From: Actinomycetota bacterium
Lineage (GTDB): Bacteria; Armatimonadota; SYMT01
DNA length: 38,581 nt
NCBI GenBank assembly: GCA_005805375.1
Contig: SYMT01000045.1
Span: forward strand, 1 to 38,581
Direction: 5' to 3'
Part shown: piece after piece, positions 1-7,752 of the stretch
Position numbering within the stretch: the stretch's first letter is position 1
Layout: every line of letters starts with the position of its first letter
The notes under the pieces: model-generated
What the model was told of the DNA's origin: nothing
Database searches by the model: none
The model's input: only the letters and a program-made list of their open reading frames with translations
Program-made: the position numbers and the translations under genes

Positions 1-2
1 CG

Positions 3-437
3 GGGCAGCAGCGCTACGGGAAGGTGGTGCGCACCTTCGTCGGTGAAGTCGAAAAGATCCTGGAGGTGGAGACGGCAGACGGCGCCCGCGTGAAGGCGAC
101 GGAAGGGCACCCGTTCTTCGTGGAGGGCCGCGGCTTCGTCGCGGCGCGGAAACTGGCGCGCGGGGACCTGCTGCGCCGCGTGGACGGACGGCGCGTGGCG
201 GTGGTGGGCCTGGGGTGGGAGGAGACGCGCACCCGGGTCTACAACTTTGAGGTGGAGGGGACGCACACCTACTACGCCAGAGCGGGGCACGTTCAGCGCG
301 GCGATCCCGCTGTCCAACCCGCGGTCTCCCGCAGGATCGCCTCCACCACCGGTCCGTCCGCCGGCTGGCCGGTGATCGCCGCGATGCCGGCACGCGGATC
401 GGTCGCCAGTCGGCAGATCAGCGGGTCGTCCGGCTGA
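3..437 (+). pseudogene. Hint (hedgehog/intein-type) domain protein, 3' fragment, N-terminus outside window
   Basis: The frame is open from the window edge, so only the last 144 residues are visible. The first ~95 residues look like the C-terminal half of a Hint autoprocessing domain of the kind that precedes toxins in polymorphic toxin/RHS proteins. They contain ATEGHPFFVEGRGFVAARKL, then a RVYNFEVEGTHTYYARAGHV block, which in this family is normally followed by a Val-His-Asn cleavage site. That site is missing. From about base 290 the frame runs antisense through the 3' end of the convergent dehydrogenase, so the last ~48 residues are probably not native protein, and no toxin domain follows. 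I therefore call it truncated. A rearrangement or an assembly join at ~290 would explain it. The Hint identity is fairly sure; the pseudogene status is inference. Confidence 0.6.
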
Positions 438-1456
438 TGGTGCGCGGCGAAGCGGAGGGCAGCGGCGATGCCGGGATAGATCGGCGCCGGATCCACCCCC
501 TGTTCCCGGCAGGCGCGGACGGCCCCGATGAGGCGATCATCCGCGCTGAGTTTCCGGAGTGGGTCCCGGCCGACGCGGGACACCGGGTCGGTGAGGGAAG
601 GATTCCGAAATCTCCGGTCCAGATCGTCGAGCAGATGGGCGACTTCGGCTTCGGAGAACCCGTGGCGTCGAGCCACTGCCGTCGCTCCCGCCTGCATGGC
701 CCGGCTTACCTGATCGGCGATCGCCGGCTGCAGCATCGCTTCCTGTACCGTGGCGCATCCCGCCGCCGCTCCAAGATAAGCCGCGACCGCGTGGGCCATG
801 TTGTGGACGAGGAGTTTGCGTTCTACGATAGGAATCAGATCCGGCACTGGGTCCAGTCCGGGCACATCCGGGAGGGCGCCGCGAAAGCTGGGTGCATGCA
901 CCGGCAGGGAGGGATAGTCGTCGGCAGCGAGGCGGAGGGGATCACCATCCGGCGGTGCCCCGGCGGGCGTGGGAATGGTGCGCCCGACGACGCACTCGAC
1001 CAGTCCCAGACCGGCGAGTTCCTCCGGAAGCAGCAGTGCGGACAGCGCCGCGTGCAGGGGACGAGCGCAGTGCAGTTGGTTTTCGCACAGCAGCACATCC
1101 AACGAGGCAGCGGCATCCGCACCGCGCCGGCGGCGCAGTCCGGCGGCGAGAGACGGCGCCAGGCGCGGCAGGACTGCCGGGCCGACCGCCGTCGCTGCAA
1201 AACGGCAGCGGCCGAGTTCCGCCGCCACTGCTTCGAGGTCGCGTGCGGAGACGGCACGGACCGGGCGCACTTCCAGAGATTCGTGGCGGGTGGGCCCGAC
1301 GAGATCCAGGCAATAGGCCCGCCGCGCATTCAGTGCGGCAACCAGCGTGGGGTCCACATCCACATAGACCACCTCCAGTCCGGCCTCCGTCCAGAGTTGG
1401 CCCAGAAAGCCTCGCCCGACGGCGCCGGCGCCGAATTGCACGACAGTAGGTCTCAT
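293..1456 (-). CDS. mtlD: mannitol-1-phosphate 5-dehydrogenase-like (MtlD family) oxidoreductase
   Basis: This 387-residue protein matches the usual MtlD length and layout. It would interconvert a hexitol phosphate (mannitol-1-phosphate in the reference enzyme) and the ketose phosphate with NAD in the cytoplasm. The N-terminus has a Rossmann loop FGAGAVGRGF (residues 8-17), with an acidic VDVD at the end of the second strand. The family signature VERKLLVHNMAHAVAAYLG lies at 211-229 and includes the catalytic Lys214 with Asn219 and His222. RVGRDPLRKLSADDRL near residue 300 is also typical. The start codon overlaps the stop of the upstream ThiF-like gene by 4 bases (ATGA), so translation is probably coupled. 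No mannitol PTS genes are nearby, so the true substrate may be another polyol phosphate. The 3' end is convergent with the broken Hint frame. Confidence 0.85.
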   Translation of the reverse strand: MRPTVVQFGAGAVGRGFLGQLWTEAGLEVVYVDVDPTLVAALNARRAYCLDLVGPTRHESLEVRPVRAVSARDLEAVAAELGRCRFAATAVGPAVLPRLAPSLAAGLRRRRGADAAASLDVLLCENQLHCARPLHAALSALLLPEELAGLGLVECVVGRTIPTPAGAPPDGDPLRLAADDYPSLPVHAPSFRGALPDVPGLDPVPDLIPIVERKLLVHNMAHAVAAYLGAAAGCATVQEAMLQPAIADQVSRAMQAGATAVARRHGFSEAEVAHLLDDLDRRFRNPSLTDPVSRVGRDPLRKLSADDRLIGAVRACREQGVDPAPIYPGIAAALRFAAHHQPDDPLICRLATDPRAGIAAITGQPADGPVVEAILRETAGWTAGSPR

Positions 1457-2316
1457 TCGTCACCTCCAGGGGCCGGCGGTCGGGCCAGGGGATACTCCGC
1501 CATTTCGCCGGCCTCCAGATCGGCGTAGAGCAGGCGTCCCTGAATCAATTCTCCCTGGTCCAGCAGCAGGCAGGTCGTCTGCTCGGCCATCCAGTTGCCT
1601 ACCATGAGCGCCGCGCGGTCGTCTACGTCACTCCCCCGCCGTTCCTTCTCCAGATGCGGGTGCTCGGGGCGATAGACCAGTGCCACACCGGGATCGCCGG
1701 GAAACACCACGAGCGCCTGCCCTGCCTGAGCTGCCGCTGCCCCCAGCACGAGCGGCACCTGGAGCAAACGACAGGTGAACTGCAGGAGCTGCTCTTCCTG
1801 AGCGCTTTCAAGCGAGGCAACGACCGCATGGGACTCCCCGAGGGCGGTGCGCGGATCTCCCTCGCGCAGGGACAACACCTCGACATCCGTCTCGCTGCTC
1901 GGATTGCGGCGCTGCACCATATCCAGCAACTGCTCCCCGGCCTTGCGCGCCGCCCCGGCCTCTTCGTTTCTTCCCAGGGGCACACGCACTGCGATACGTC
2001 CCACACCGTTGCCCGCCAGCAGCTCCGCAGTGCGCGCGAGCACCGGCCCCCGTCCTGCCACCACGATGCGCGAGTGGAGCAGGCGGATCTGACCTTCTTC
2101 GCCAAACCCGGCGAGGTTCCTGAGATAGGCGAGCGGCCGAACGCCACACCGGAGGGCCAGGGCCTCCACCTGCCAGCGCCTGCACCCGCTCGATCTCGCG
2201 AGTGTCTGCACTGCGAGGGGCGTCAACACACGGGAGGGTCCAATCCCCGGAGTTGCGAGCGGTTGTGATGCCGCCAGAATCTCCGCCTCCAGGTTTCGAC
2301 CGGTCTCGTCGTCCAC
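1453..2316 (-). CDS. degenerate ThiF/MoeB/HesA-like (E1 superfamily) protein
   Basis: This 287-residue protein has the N-terminal layout of ThiF/MoeB adenylyltransferases: RPLAYLRNLAGFGEEGQIRL leading into a nucleotide-binding-like strand (RIVVAGRGPVLARTAELLAGNGVGRIAV, about residues 83-110). It also has the later PLVLGAAAAQAGQALVVFPGDPG segment and a C-terminal ribbon (ELIQGRLLYADLEAGEM). Several catalytic hallmarks are altered: the GxGGxG loop is degraded, and the usual D-x-V-x-D-x-x-D-N segment reads AVVASLES. It may be a non-catalytic scaffold or a very divergent enzyme. The start is GTG with a strong AAGGAGGG Shine-Dalgarno 7 bases upstream. It overlaps the dehydrogenase start, so the two probably form an operon. 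No ThiS/MoaD-like carrier was seen. Confidence 0.65.
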   Translation of the reverse strand: MDDETGRNLEAEILAASQPLATPGIGPSRVLTPLAVQTLARSSGCRRWQVEALALRCGVRPLAYLRNLAGFGEEGQIRLLHSRIVVAGRGPVLARTAELLAGNGVGRIAVRVPLGRNEEAGAARKAGEQLLDMVQRRNPSSETDVEVLSLREGDPRTALGESHAVVASLESAQEEQLLQFTCRLLQVPLVLGAAAAQAGQALVVFPGDPGVALVYRPEHPHLEKERRGSDVDDRAALMVGNWMAEQTTCLLLDQGELIQGRLLYADLEAGEMAEYPLARPPAPGGDE

Positions 2317-2433
2317 TGCTGCCCCTCCTTACCGTGAGAGTATTCCGCATTGGCGGGTGGGATGCCTTTCCTCTTTGCACAATCCCAATGCCGCCCGGTG
2401 CGTCATTCCACCCGGTACCCGCCGTCCATAACT

Positions 2434-2470
2434 CTGATAAAACAGGTATCAGAGATACCTGTTTTATCAG
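2434..2470. promoter_or_regulatory. 37-bp perfect palindrome (17-bp arms), putative operator or hairpin
   Basis: The left arm CTGATAAAACAGGTATC (2434-2450), a 3-base centre AGA and the exact reverse complement (2454-2470) form an interrupted palindrome. It is strikingly AT-rich against its GC-rich surroundings. It lies between the divergent ThiF-like gene (start 2316) and the haem-protein gene (start 2521). It has no downstream T-run, so a regulator-binding site for the haem-protein gene or for both genes fits better than a terminator. The regulator is unknown. Confidence 0.6.
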
Positions 2471-2520
2471 GCCGGTCGAACGGTACGGGATTGGGGGACT
2501 CAACAACGATGGAGAAACGC

Positions 2521-3030
2521 ATGTGGGAACGGTGGACGCTCACGGCCGCCGTGATCGGAGTTGTCGGCAGCCTGGCGGGGTCGGGGCGAGCCCAGGAAGG
2601 CGCTGCAAAGCCGGTGCGGATGCCGCTGGACGAAGCGCGTCGCACAGTCGCGATGCTGAACGATGCCTACGTCAATGCCGTGGTTGGTATGCACACTACC
2701 TATGTCAAGGATGCCGGCAGCACACCCGCGGCGTCGGTGGCGCGACAACTGTTCGTGGCAATGAAGAAGCAGGGCTGGCCGGAAACGCGCTGGCTCAGCA
2801 CCACCGGCCGTCCGCTCAACCCCGACGCGGCTCCCAAAGACGCGTTCGAGCGGGACGCCGTCGCCGCATTGAACAAGAAGCAGGCCCGTTTTGAGCGAGT
2901 GGAAAAGGGGCGCCTGCGGGTGGTGACCGTGATTCCGCTGGTGGACAAGAGCTGCCAGACCTGCCATGCCCGCGACAAAGTGGGCGACCCGGTGGGTGGC
3001 CTGTCTTACACGGTATACCTGAAACAGTAG
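2521..3030 (+). CDS. secreted c-type haem protein, DUF3365 / Tll0287-like domain
   Basis: This 169-residue protein begins with a signal peptide (MWERWTLTAAVIGVVGSLAGSGRAQ). It then has a single Tll0287-like (DUF3365) domain ending in a haem-c attachment site CQTCH (residues 145-149) and a GDPVGGLSYTVYL tail. In this family the domain is a periplasmic haem sensor, often fused to a kinase or cyclase. Here it stands alone, so it may be a soluble redox or gas-binding protein. I chose ATG 2521 because GGAG sits 6 bases upstream; an in-frame ATG at 2509 would add four residues (MEKR). It is preceded by the 2434-2470 palindrome and followed by a strong palindromic terminator, so it is probably monocistronic. 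Confidence 0.8.
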   Translation: MWERWTLTAAVIGVVGSLAGSGRAQEGAAKPVRMPLDEARRTVAMLNDAYVNAVVGMHTTYVKDAGSTPAASVARQLFVAMKKQGWPETRWLSTTGRPLNPDAAPKDAFERDAVAALNKKQARFERVEKGRLRVVTVIPLVDKSCQTCHARDKVGDPVGGLSYTVYLKQ

Positions 3031-3096
3031 GCGCTTCGCCGCCGGCGTTGACGCCGGGAGTCGCGCCGGCTTGCGGCAGCTTCTCGTCAGGAAGCC

Positions 3097-3122
3097 AAGC
3101 GGGGACGGATCCGTCCCCGCTT
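3097..3122 (+). terminator. palindromic Rho-independent terminator after the haem-protein gene
   Basis: A perfect 26-bp palindrome with half-site AAGCGGGGACGGA begins 67 bases after the stop codon at 3030. It would fold into a very stable GC-rich stem and is followed by a short T-rich stretch (TTTGTCGTT). The T-run is brief, so it could also be a dispersed repeat. Confidence 0.5.
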
Positions 3123-3561
3123 TGTCGTTACCGCTCCCGCCCGCCACAGTTCGTTCCGGCAGGCCCCGCCGGACTCGCTGCACAGACTACAGCACCTCCT
3201 CGCGGGTCAGTCGTATCTGCACCACGGACTATCGCGCACCCGTCGCACGTCCCGCCGGAACCGTCCGAGGGACTGCCACACCACGCTGGAAATCTCGCCG
3301 AAGCCGGCGCAGCGCCTCTGCCGCCACCTCGCAAGTCTCGCCGTAGTCCGAGGCGTTCACCTCGTCCCCTCATCAGCGAGTCCGTCGTCCCAGATCATCC
3401 ACTATCCCTTGGGCTCACAGGGAGGTCCGAGCCCCGGGGCGTGGGGCGCGTGAGTTGGAGGTCTTGGCGGCGGCGAAGTGCCGATGGGGCTGTGGAAGTC
3501 GCCGGCGTGGACGAGGCTGCCGTTGCGGACTACGGCGAAACTCGCGAGGTGGGCGCGCGCG
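3123..3561. other. intergenic stretch without a supported gene
   Basis: The frame that leads into the nuclease remnant is open from 3048, but the translated segment is Pro/Arg/Ser-rich, resembles no family I recognise, and has no Shine-Dalgarno. It may be decayed sequence upstream of the remnant. I see no RNA gene and no repeat in it. Confidence 0.4.
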
Positions 3562-4004
3562 CATCGGAGGTTCTGAGGTTGGTGGACGCTCAGGTTGCTC
3601 ATGGCGCGGAGCAAGCGAACCTGCCGGCGGCCTGCCAGGTGTTCTCGGAGCTTCGCTATAATGACCCACAGGTATCCGAGATCCTGAGAGGACGGAGGAT
3701 GGCGCTGCAATCGGCGTGGACGCGGGAAGGGTGGGCGGACGAAACGGCGCGGGTAATCGCCGAACGCGTAGCTGCCCCGAAGGCGGAAGGGCTCGCGGAA
3801 GGCAATGCTGAATCCGTGGTGCAGGTGCTGCGACGCCGGTTCACGGATGTGCCGCCGGAGTTGGAAGCGCGGGCGTGTAAGATTGGCAACGTGGCTTTGC
3901 TGAATACCCCGCTCAGCTACGCACTGAGCTGCCGCAGTTTGCAGGCCTTCGTACGGCTGCCGCAGCACTGCCGCGATCTTCTGCGGCGCCGCTACTCGCT
4001 GTGA
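3562..4004 (+). pseudogene. Rpn/PD-(D/E)XK-type nuclease family (DUF4351-like), C-terminal remnant
   Basis: From about base 3562 the frame encodes ~147 residues matching the C-terminal half of the abundant Rpn-like (recombination-promoting nuclease/putative transposase) proteins. It has the conserved helix EQANLPAACQVFSELRYNDP, a charged linker and a DUF4351-like tail (VVQVLRRRFTDVPPELEARA...LQAFVRLP). The N-terminal nuclease domain is missing. Bases 3578-3661 are ~83% identical to 10636-10719 in the second, complementary remnant downstream. It is either a 5'-truncated pseudogene or a domain fragment still expressed. It sits immediately upstream of the DUF5682-VWA-SWIM cassette. Confidence 0.6.
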
Positions 4005-4335
4005 AAGGGAAGGTCGCCGGTGCAGTTGGGGAGGTGGTCGGCGTTCGGCCAGAGGGGTTCCGTGGGGTTCCCGCAGAGGATCGGGGCCGAGGAACACTCA
4101 CTGCGGGCGCCGCACCGGGGACGACAGAGGGTTTACCAGGCATCGGCGCGAGATTGAGGGGGGCCGGGCACTCATCATCGGGGCGTGGTTGGGTCCGGCG
4201 TTCCCGGCGGTGGGTTGGGGTACCGGTGCGTGCCGAGATGCGTGCCTCCCGTCCCGTTCGTCCACTGCCTGACGGGAGACGAGCTTGAGGACCGCCACGA
4301 CCAGCCGGACTCCATACTTTCCGCCAGAAACTCGA
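4005..4335. other. intergenic stretch upstream of the DUF5682 gene
   Basis: These 331 bases hold no recognisable gene. A weak -10-like CATACT (4313-4318) lies 17 bases before the ATG at 4336, but there is no convincing -35 and no Shine-Dalgarno. In related clusters a MoxR-type ATPase gene is expected near here; none is present. Confidence 0.35.
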
Positions 4336-6624
4336 ATGCACGACCTGCCGGCAGGGCTCCTCGATCTGGGTGCGCCCGTTGTTTTTATGCCGGTGCGCCA
4401 TCACAGTCCGGGGTGCGCGCGGGTGACGCGGGGGTTGATTCGGCGCCTCCGGCCGGCGGCGGTCCTGATCGAGGGGCCGAGCGACTACAATTCTCGCTTC
4501 ACCGAATTGCACCTGGACCATCAGTTGCCCATTGCTATCTACAGTTACTTCCGCAGCGAGGATGGACGTCGCCGGGGAGCGTACTATCCCTTCTGCGTGT
4601 ACTCGCCGGAGTGGCAGGCCATCCGCACCGCGCATGAACTGGGCATCCCCACCTGGTTCATGGATGCCCCCTGGTACGCCCTCGACGGCGCTGAACTTCC
4701 GGCGCACCGGTATTCGGACGGCGACCTGCGGGCCAGTGACTATGTGCGGGCACTCTGCCGGGAACTGGGCGTAGAGGACTTCGACGCTGCCTGGGACCTC
4801 CTCTTTGAGTGCGACCCGGACCCACATTCGGCCGACTGGTTTCGGCGCTGCCACGAGCTCTGTTTCCGGACGCGCACCATTGACGCGATGCAACTCCCGG
4901 CTGATCTGCTGCGCGAGCGATTCATGGCGGCGGAGATCCGGCGGGCCCGGGAGAAATTCGACGGGCAGATTCTGGTGGTCTCGGGAGGCTTCCACTCCAG
5001 CGCGCTGCATCAGCGGCTGCAGGAGCCTCCCGACGACCCGGACCTGGGGGAGGCGCCGGAGGAGCACGGCATTGCTCTCACCCCCTACTCCTACGCGCGC
5101 CTCGACAGTCTCACCGGTTACGAGTCCGGGATGCCGAACCCGGGCTTCTATCACGAGGTGTGGCAGGATCACGAGCAGGGACGGAAGCAGACCTACCGAA
5201 GGCTACTGGCGCAGGCGGCTCGCGCCCTGCGGCGGAAGGGTCAGCTCGCCGGGACCGCCGATCTGATCGCAGTGGAAACGACCGCTCGGAGCCTGGCGGC
5301 GCTGCGGGGGCGCGCGGAGGTCTGGCGGCTGGATCTCGTGGATGGGATTCTGGGGGCGCTGGTCAAGGAAGAAGTAGGGCAGGGGGTGCGGCATCCGTTC
5401 CTTGAGGTCATCTACGAGGTATTTCGGGGAACCGAACGGGGCCGCGTCGCCGACGGCGCGGAACTCCCCCCGCTCGTGCGTGACATCCGGCGCACCCTGA
5501 CCGAGCACGAACTCCAGCCGGAGCAGGCGCCGCGCGCGGTGGTTTTGGAACTGACAGAGCATTCCGCCCGCGCGAAGAGCCGCATTCTGCACTGCCTGCT
5601 CGGGCTCGGCATCGCCGGGTTCGAGCGCACCGGGGGCACCGACTTTGCTGTGCGCGATGACCTGGTACAGCCGCATGAGTCGTGGCGCGTGCAGTGGGCT
5701 CCCGAGTTCGACGCGCACTGCATTGAGGCGGCACTCTACGGTCCCACGCTGGGAGAAGCCGCCGCTGCCCGGTTGCTGGAGCGGGTGGAGCAACTGGAAC
5801 GAGATGCGGCAGGGGCGGCATTGCTGCTGGTTGCGGCGGCGCAGATGGGACTGGACGACCTGGCGCCGGAATTGCTGACAGCGGTGACGGCGCGCCTGCG
5901 GGAGGACGCCGCCTTCGAGAGCGTTGCGGGGGCGATCGGCCACCTCCTCTACCTCTACCGCTACGACGAAACTCTCGGTACTCTGCGCGGCCAAAAGCTG
6001 GGAACGGTGCTGCGGGAAGCCTGGACGCGCGGGCTCTGGCTGCTCGACATGGCGGGGGATACGGGAGACGCTCGGGCGCAGGGGGTGCGGATCCTCGTGG
6101 ACTCGCTGGACCGGGCGGGCGCCGATCTGGACCTGAACCGTGAGGATCTGGTGACGGTTCTGCGCCGGGTCAGCACGGACGTAGAGCGGGCCCCGGCGCT
6201 CCGGGGTGTGGCCGCCGGGGCGCTTTGGACCCTGGGCGAGACCGATGTTCCGGCGCTGGTAGAGGGCCTGCGCGGACTGCCCGAACCTACCCATCTGGGC
6301 GACTACCTGGCGGGCTTATTCAGCATCGCGCGCGAGGCCGCCCAACGTTACCCGGCACTGCTCCTGGCTCTGAACAAGCACCTGATGGAGTTTGATGAAG
6401 ATGCGTTTCTCGAAGCGCTCCCCGCGCTTCGTCTCGCTTTCTCGTACTTCGCACCCCGTGAAAAGCACCACCTCGCGGGAACCCTCTTCCGGACCCTCGG
6501 ATACGACGCCGCGGCTTCCCTGCCGCCGCTTTCCGTCACTGCCGACGTTGCCGCCCGCGCGATGCACCTCGAAAATCGGGTGTTTCGCCTGATCGAGCGT
6601 TTCGGCCTTGGGGCGCCACCATGA
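4336..6624 (+). CDS. DUF5682 family protein, first gene of a DUF5682-VWA-SWIM cassette
   Basis: This cytoplasmic protein of 762 residues resembles the DUF5682 family. Near the N-terminus is the family's hallmark: MPVRHHSPGCAR (residues 18-29, with His22/His23) followed by VLIEGPSDYN. A second conserved block, ILVVSGGFHSSAL, lies near residue 215. The spaced His and acidic residues recall the EreA/ChaN/TraB-like hydrolase superfamily, so it may be a metal-dependent peptidase or esterase; that is inference. The rest is helical, alanine/leucine-rich and repeat-like. The family is usually encoded with VWA, SWIM and MoxR AAA+ genes. Its stop overlaps the VWA start (ATGA), so translation is coupled. 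I chose ATG 4336; an upstream in-frame TTG at 4285 would add 17 unconserved residues. Confidence 0.8.
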   Translation: MHDLPAGLLDLGAPVVFMPVRHHSPGCARVTRGLIRRLRPAAVLIEGPSDYNSRFTELHLDHQLPIAIYSYFRSEDGRRRGAYYPFCVYSPEWQAIRTAHELGIPTWFMDAPWYALDGAELPAHRYSDGDLRASDYVRALCRELGVEDFDAAWDLLFECDPDPHSADWFRRCHELCFRTRTIDAMQLPADLLRERFMAAEIRRAREKFDGQILVVSGGFHSSALHQRLQEPPDDPDLGEAPEEHGIALTPYSYARLDSLTGYESGMPNPGFYHEVWQDHEQGRKQTYRRLLAQAARALRRKGQLAGTADLIAVETTARSLAALRGRAEVWRLDLVDGILGALVKEEVGQGVRHPFLEVIYEVFRGTERGRVADGAELPPLVRDIRRTLTEHELQPEQAPRAVVLELTEHSARAKSRILHCLLGLGIAGFERTGGTDFAVRDDLVQPHESWRVQWAPEFDAHCIEAALYGPTLGEAAAARLLERVEQLERDAAGAALLLVAAAQMGLDDLAPELLTAVTARLREDAAFESVAGAIGHLLYLYRYDETLGTLRGQKLGTVLREAWTRGLWLLDMAGDTGDARAQGVRILVDSLDRAGADLDLNREDLVTVLRRVSTDVERAPALRGVAAGALWTLGETDVPALVEGLRGLPEPTHLGDYLAGLFSIAREAAQRYPALLLALNKHLMEFDEDAFLEALPALRLAFSYFAPREKHHLAGTLFRTLGYDAAASLPPLSVTADVAARAMHLENRVFRLIERFGLGAPP

Positions 6625-7751
6625 ACGAACAGGATCTCTGCCGATTGCGCTGGCGTCTGGTGCTCGGAGCGGGCGCCGAGGAGTGTTGTTCCACGATGCC
6701 GGGCGCCTGGTGTGAGCGGGACACGGTGCTTGGATTTCTGTACGACCGGGAGTATGGTCCGAAGCGCAACGTACGGACCGGCCCAAAAGGGCCGGGAACG
6801 CTCGATCCCTCGCAACTCACGGTGCCGGACTGGATCAACGCCGTCCACGAACTGTTCCCGCGCAAGACCGTGGAACGCATCGAGAAGGACGCCCTGGAAC
6901 GGTACGGCCTGCACGAGATGGTCACCAACCCGGAACTGCTCCGGCGCGCGGAGCCGAGTCAGACCCTGCTCCGGGCCGTTTTGCGCACGAAGCACCTGAT
7001 GAATCAGGAGGTGCTCACCCTCGCTCGGAATCTGGTCCGCCAGGTGGTGGACCAGCTCGTCGAGAAACTGGCCCGGCCGGTACACGCGCCGTTCCTGGGA
7101 GCCGTGGACCGACGGCGGCGTTCGTTCTTGAAAGCCGCAAAGAACTTCGACGCGCCGACGACCGTGCGGCGCAACCTGCGCCACTATGACCGCGAAACCA
7201 GCCGCCTCTACATCCACACCCCCTACTTCTCCTCCCGCGTGCGCAGTCAGGTGGATCGCTGGCAGCTCATCCTACTCGTGGATGAGTCCGGCAGCATGCT
7301 CAACAGCATCATTCACTCTGCTGTCACCGCATCCGTCTTTTGGGGAATTCCCTCGCTGCGCACACACCTGGTACTCTTCGACACAGAGATTGTGGATGTG
7401 ACCGAGCATTGCACCGACCCCGTGGAAACGCTGATGAAGGTGCAACTGGGAGGCGGGACGGATATCGGAAACGCACTCTCGTATGGGGCCACGCTGGTGG
7501 AGAACCCGCGGCGCACGATCGTGGTGCTGATCACCGATTTCTTCGAGGGGGCGCCCCAGCACCGCCTGCTCAGTGTGGCGAAGGAGATGCTGGCGAGCGG
7601 TGTCAACCTGCTCGGCCTTGCCGCACTGGACGAGGAGGCCTATCCGGCCTACGACTGCGATCTTGCCCAACGCCTGGTAGGACTGGGCGCCCACGTGGCC
7701 GCGATGACGCCCGGCGAACTGGCGGAGTGGGTCGCCGAAAAGGTGCGCTGA
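6621..7751 (+). CDS. VWA (von Willebrand factor A) domain protein of the DUF5682 cassette
   Basis: This 376-residue protein has an N-terminal helical region (~1-205) and a C-terminal VWA domain with a complete MIDAS metal site: DESGS at 221-225, Thr280 in GGGTDIG and Asp306 in LITDFFEG. VWA proteins of this type normally partner a MoxR AAA+ ATPase, much as the magnesium-chelatase D subunit works with subunit I, and act as a metal-dependent adaptor. There is no signal peptide or membrane segment, so it is cytoplasmic. The start ATG overlaps the DUF5682 stop, and the next gene starts one base after its stop. The three genes therefore form a tight operon. The ATPase partner is not in the window. 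Confidence 0.88.
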   Translation: MNEQDLCRLRWRLVLGAGAEECCSTMPGAWCERDTVLGFLYDREYGPKRNVRTGPKGPGTLDPSQLTVPDWINAVHELFPRKTVERIEKDALERYGLHEMVTNPELLRRAEPSQTLLRAVLRTKHLMNQEVLTLARNLVRQVVDQLVEKLARPVHAPFLGAVDRRRRSFLKAAKNFDAPTTVRRNLRHYDRETSRLYIHTPYFSSRVRSQVDRWQLILLVDESGSMLNSIIHSAVTASVFWGIPSLRTHLVLFDTEIVDVTEHCTDPVETLMKVQLGGGTDIGNALSYGATLVENPRRTIVVLITDFFEGAPQHRLLSVAKEMLASGVNLLGLAALDEEAYPAYDCDLAQRLVGLGAHVAAMTPGELAEWVAEKVR

Positions 7752-7752
7752 C

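Noticed and set aside
437-1528. Long plus-strand open frame (363 residues) across the dehydrogenase gene
   Set aside because: It is antisense to a clear MtlD gene and its translation resembles no family; long antisense frames are expected at this GC content.
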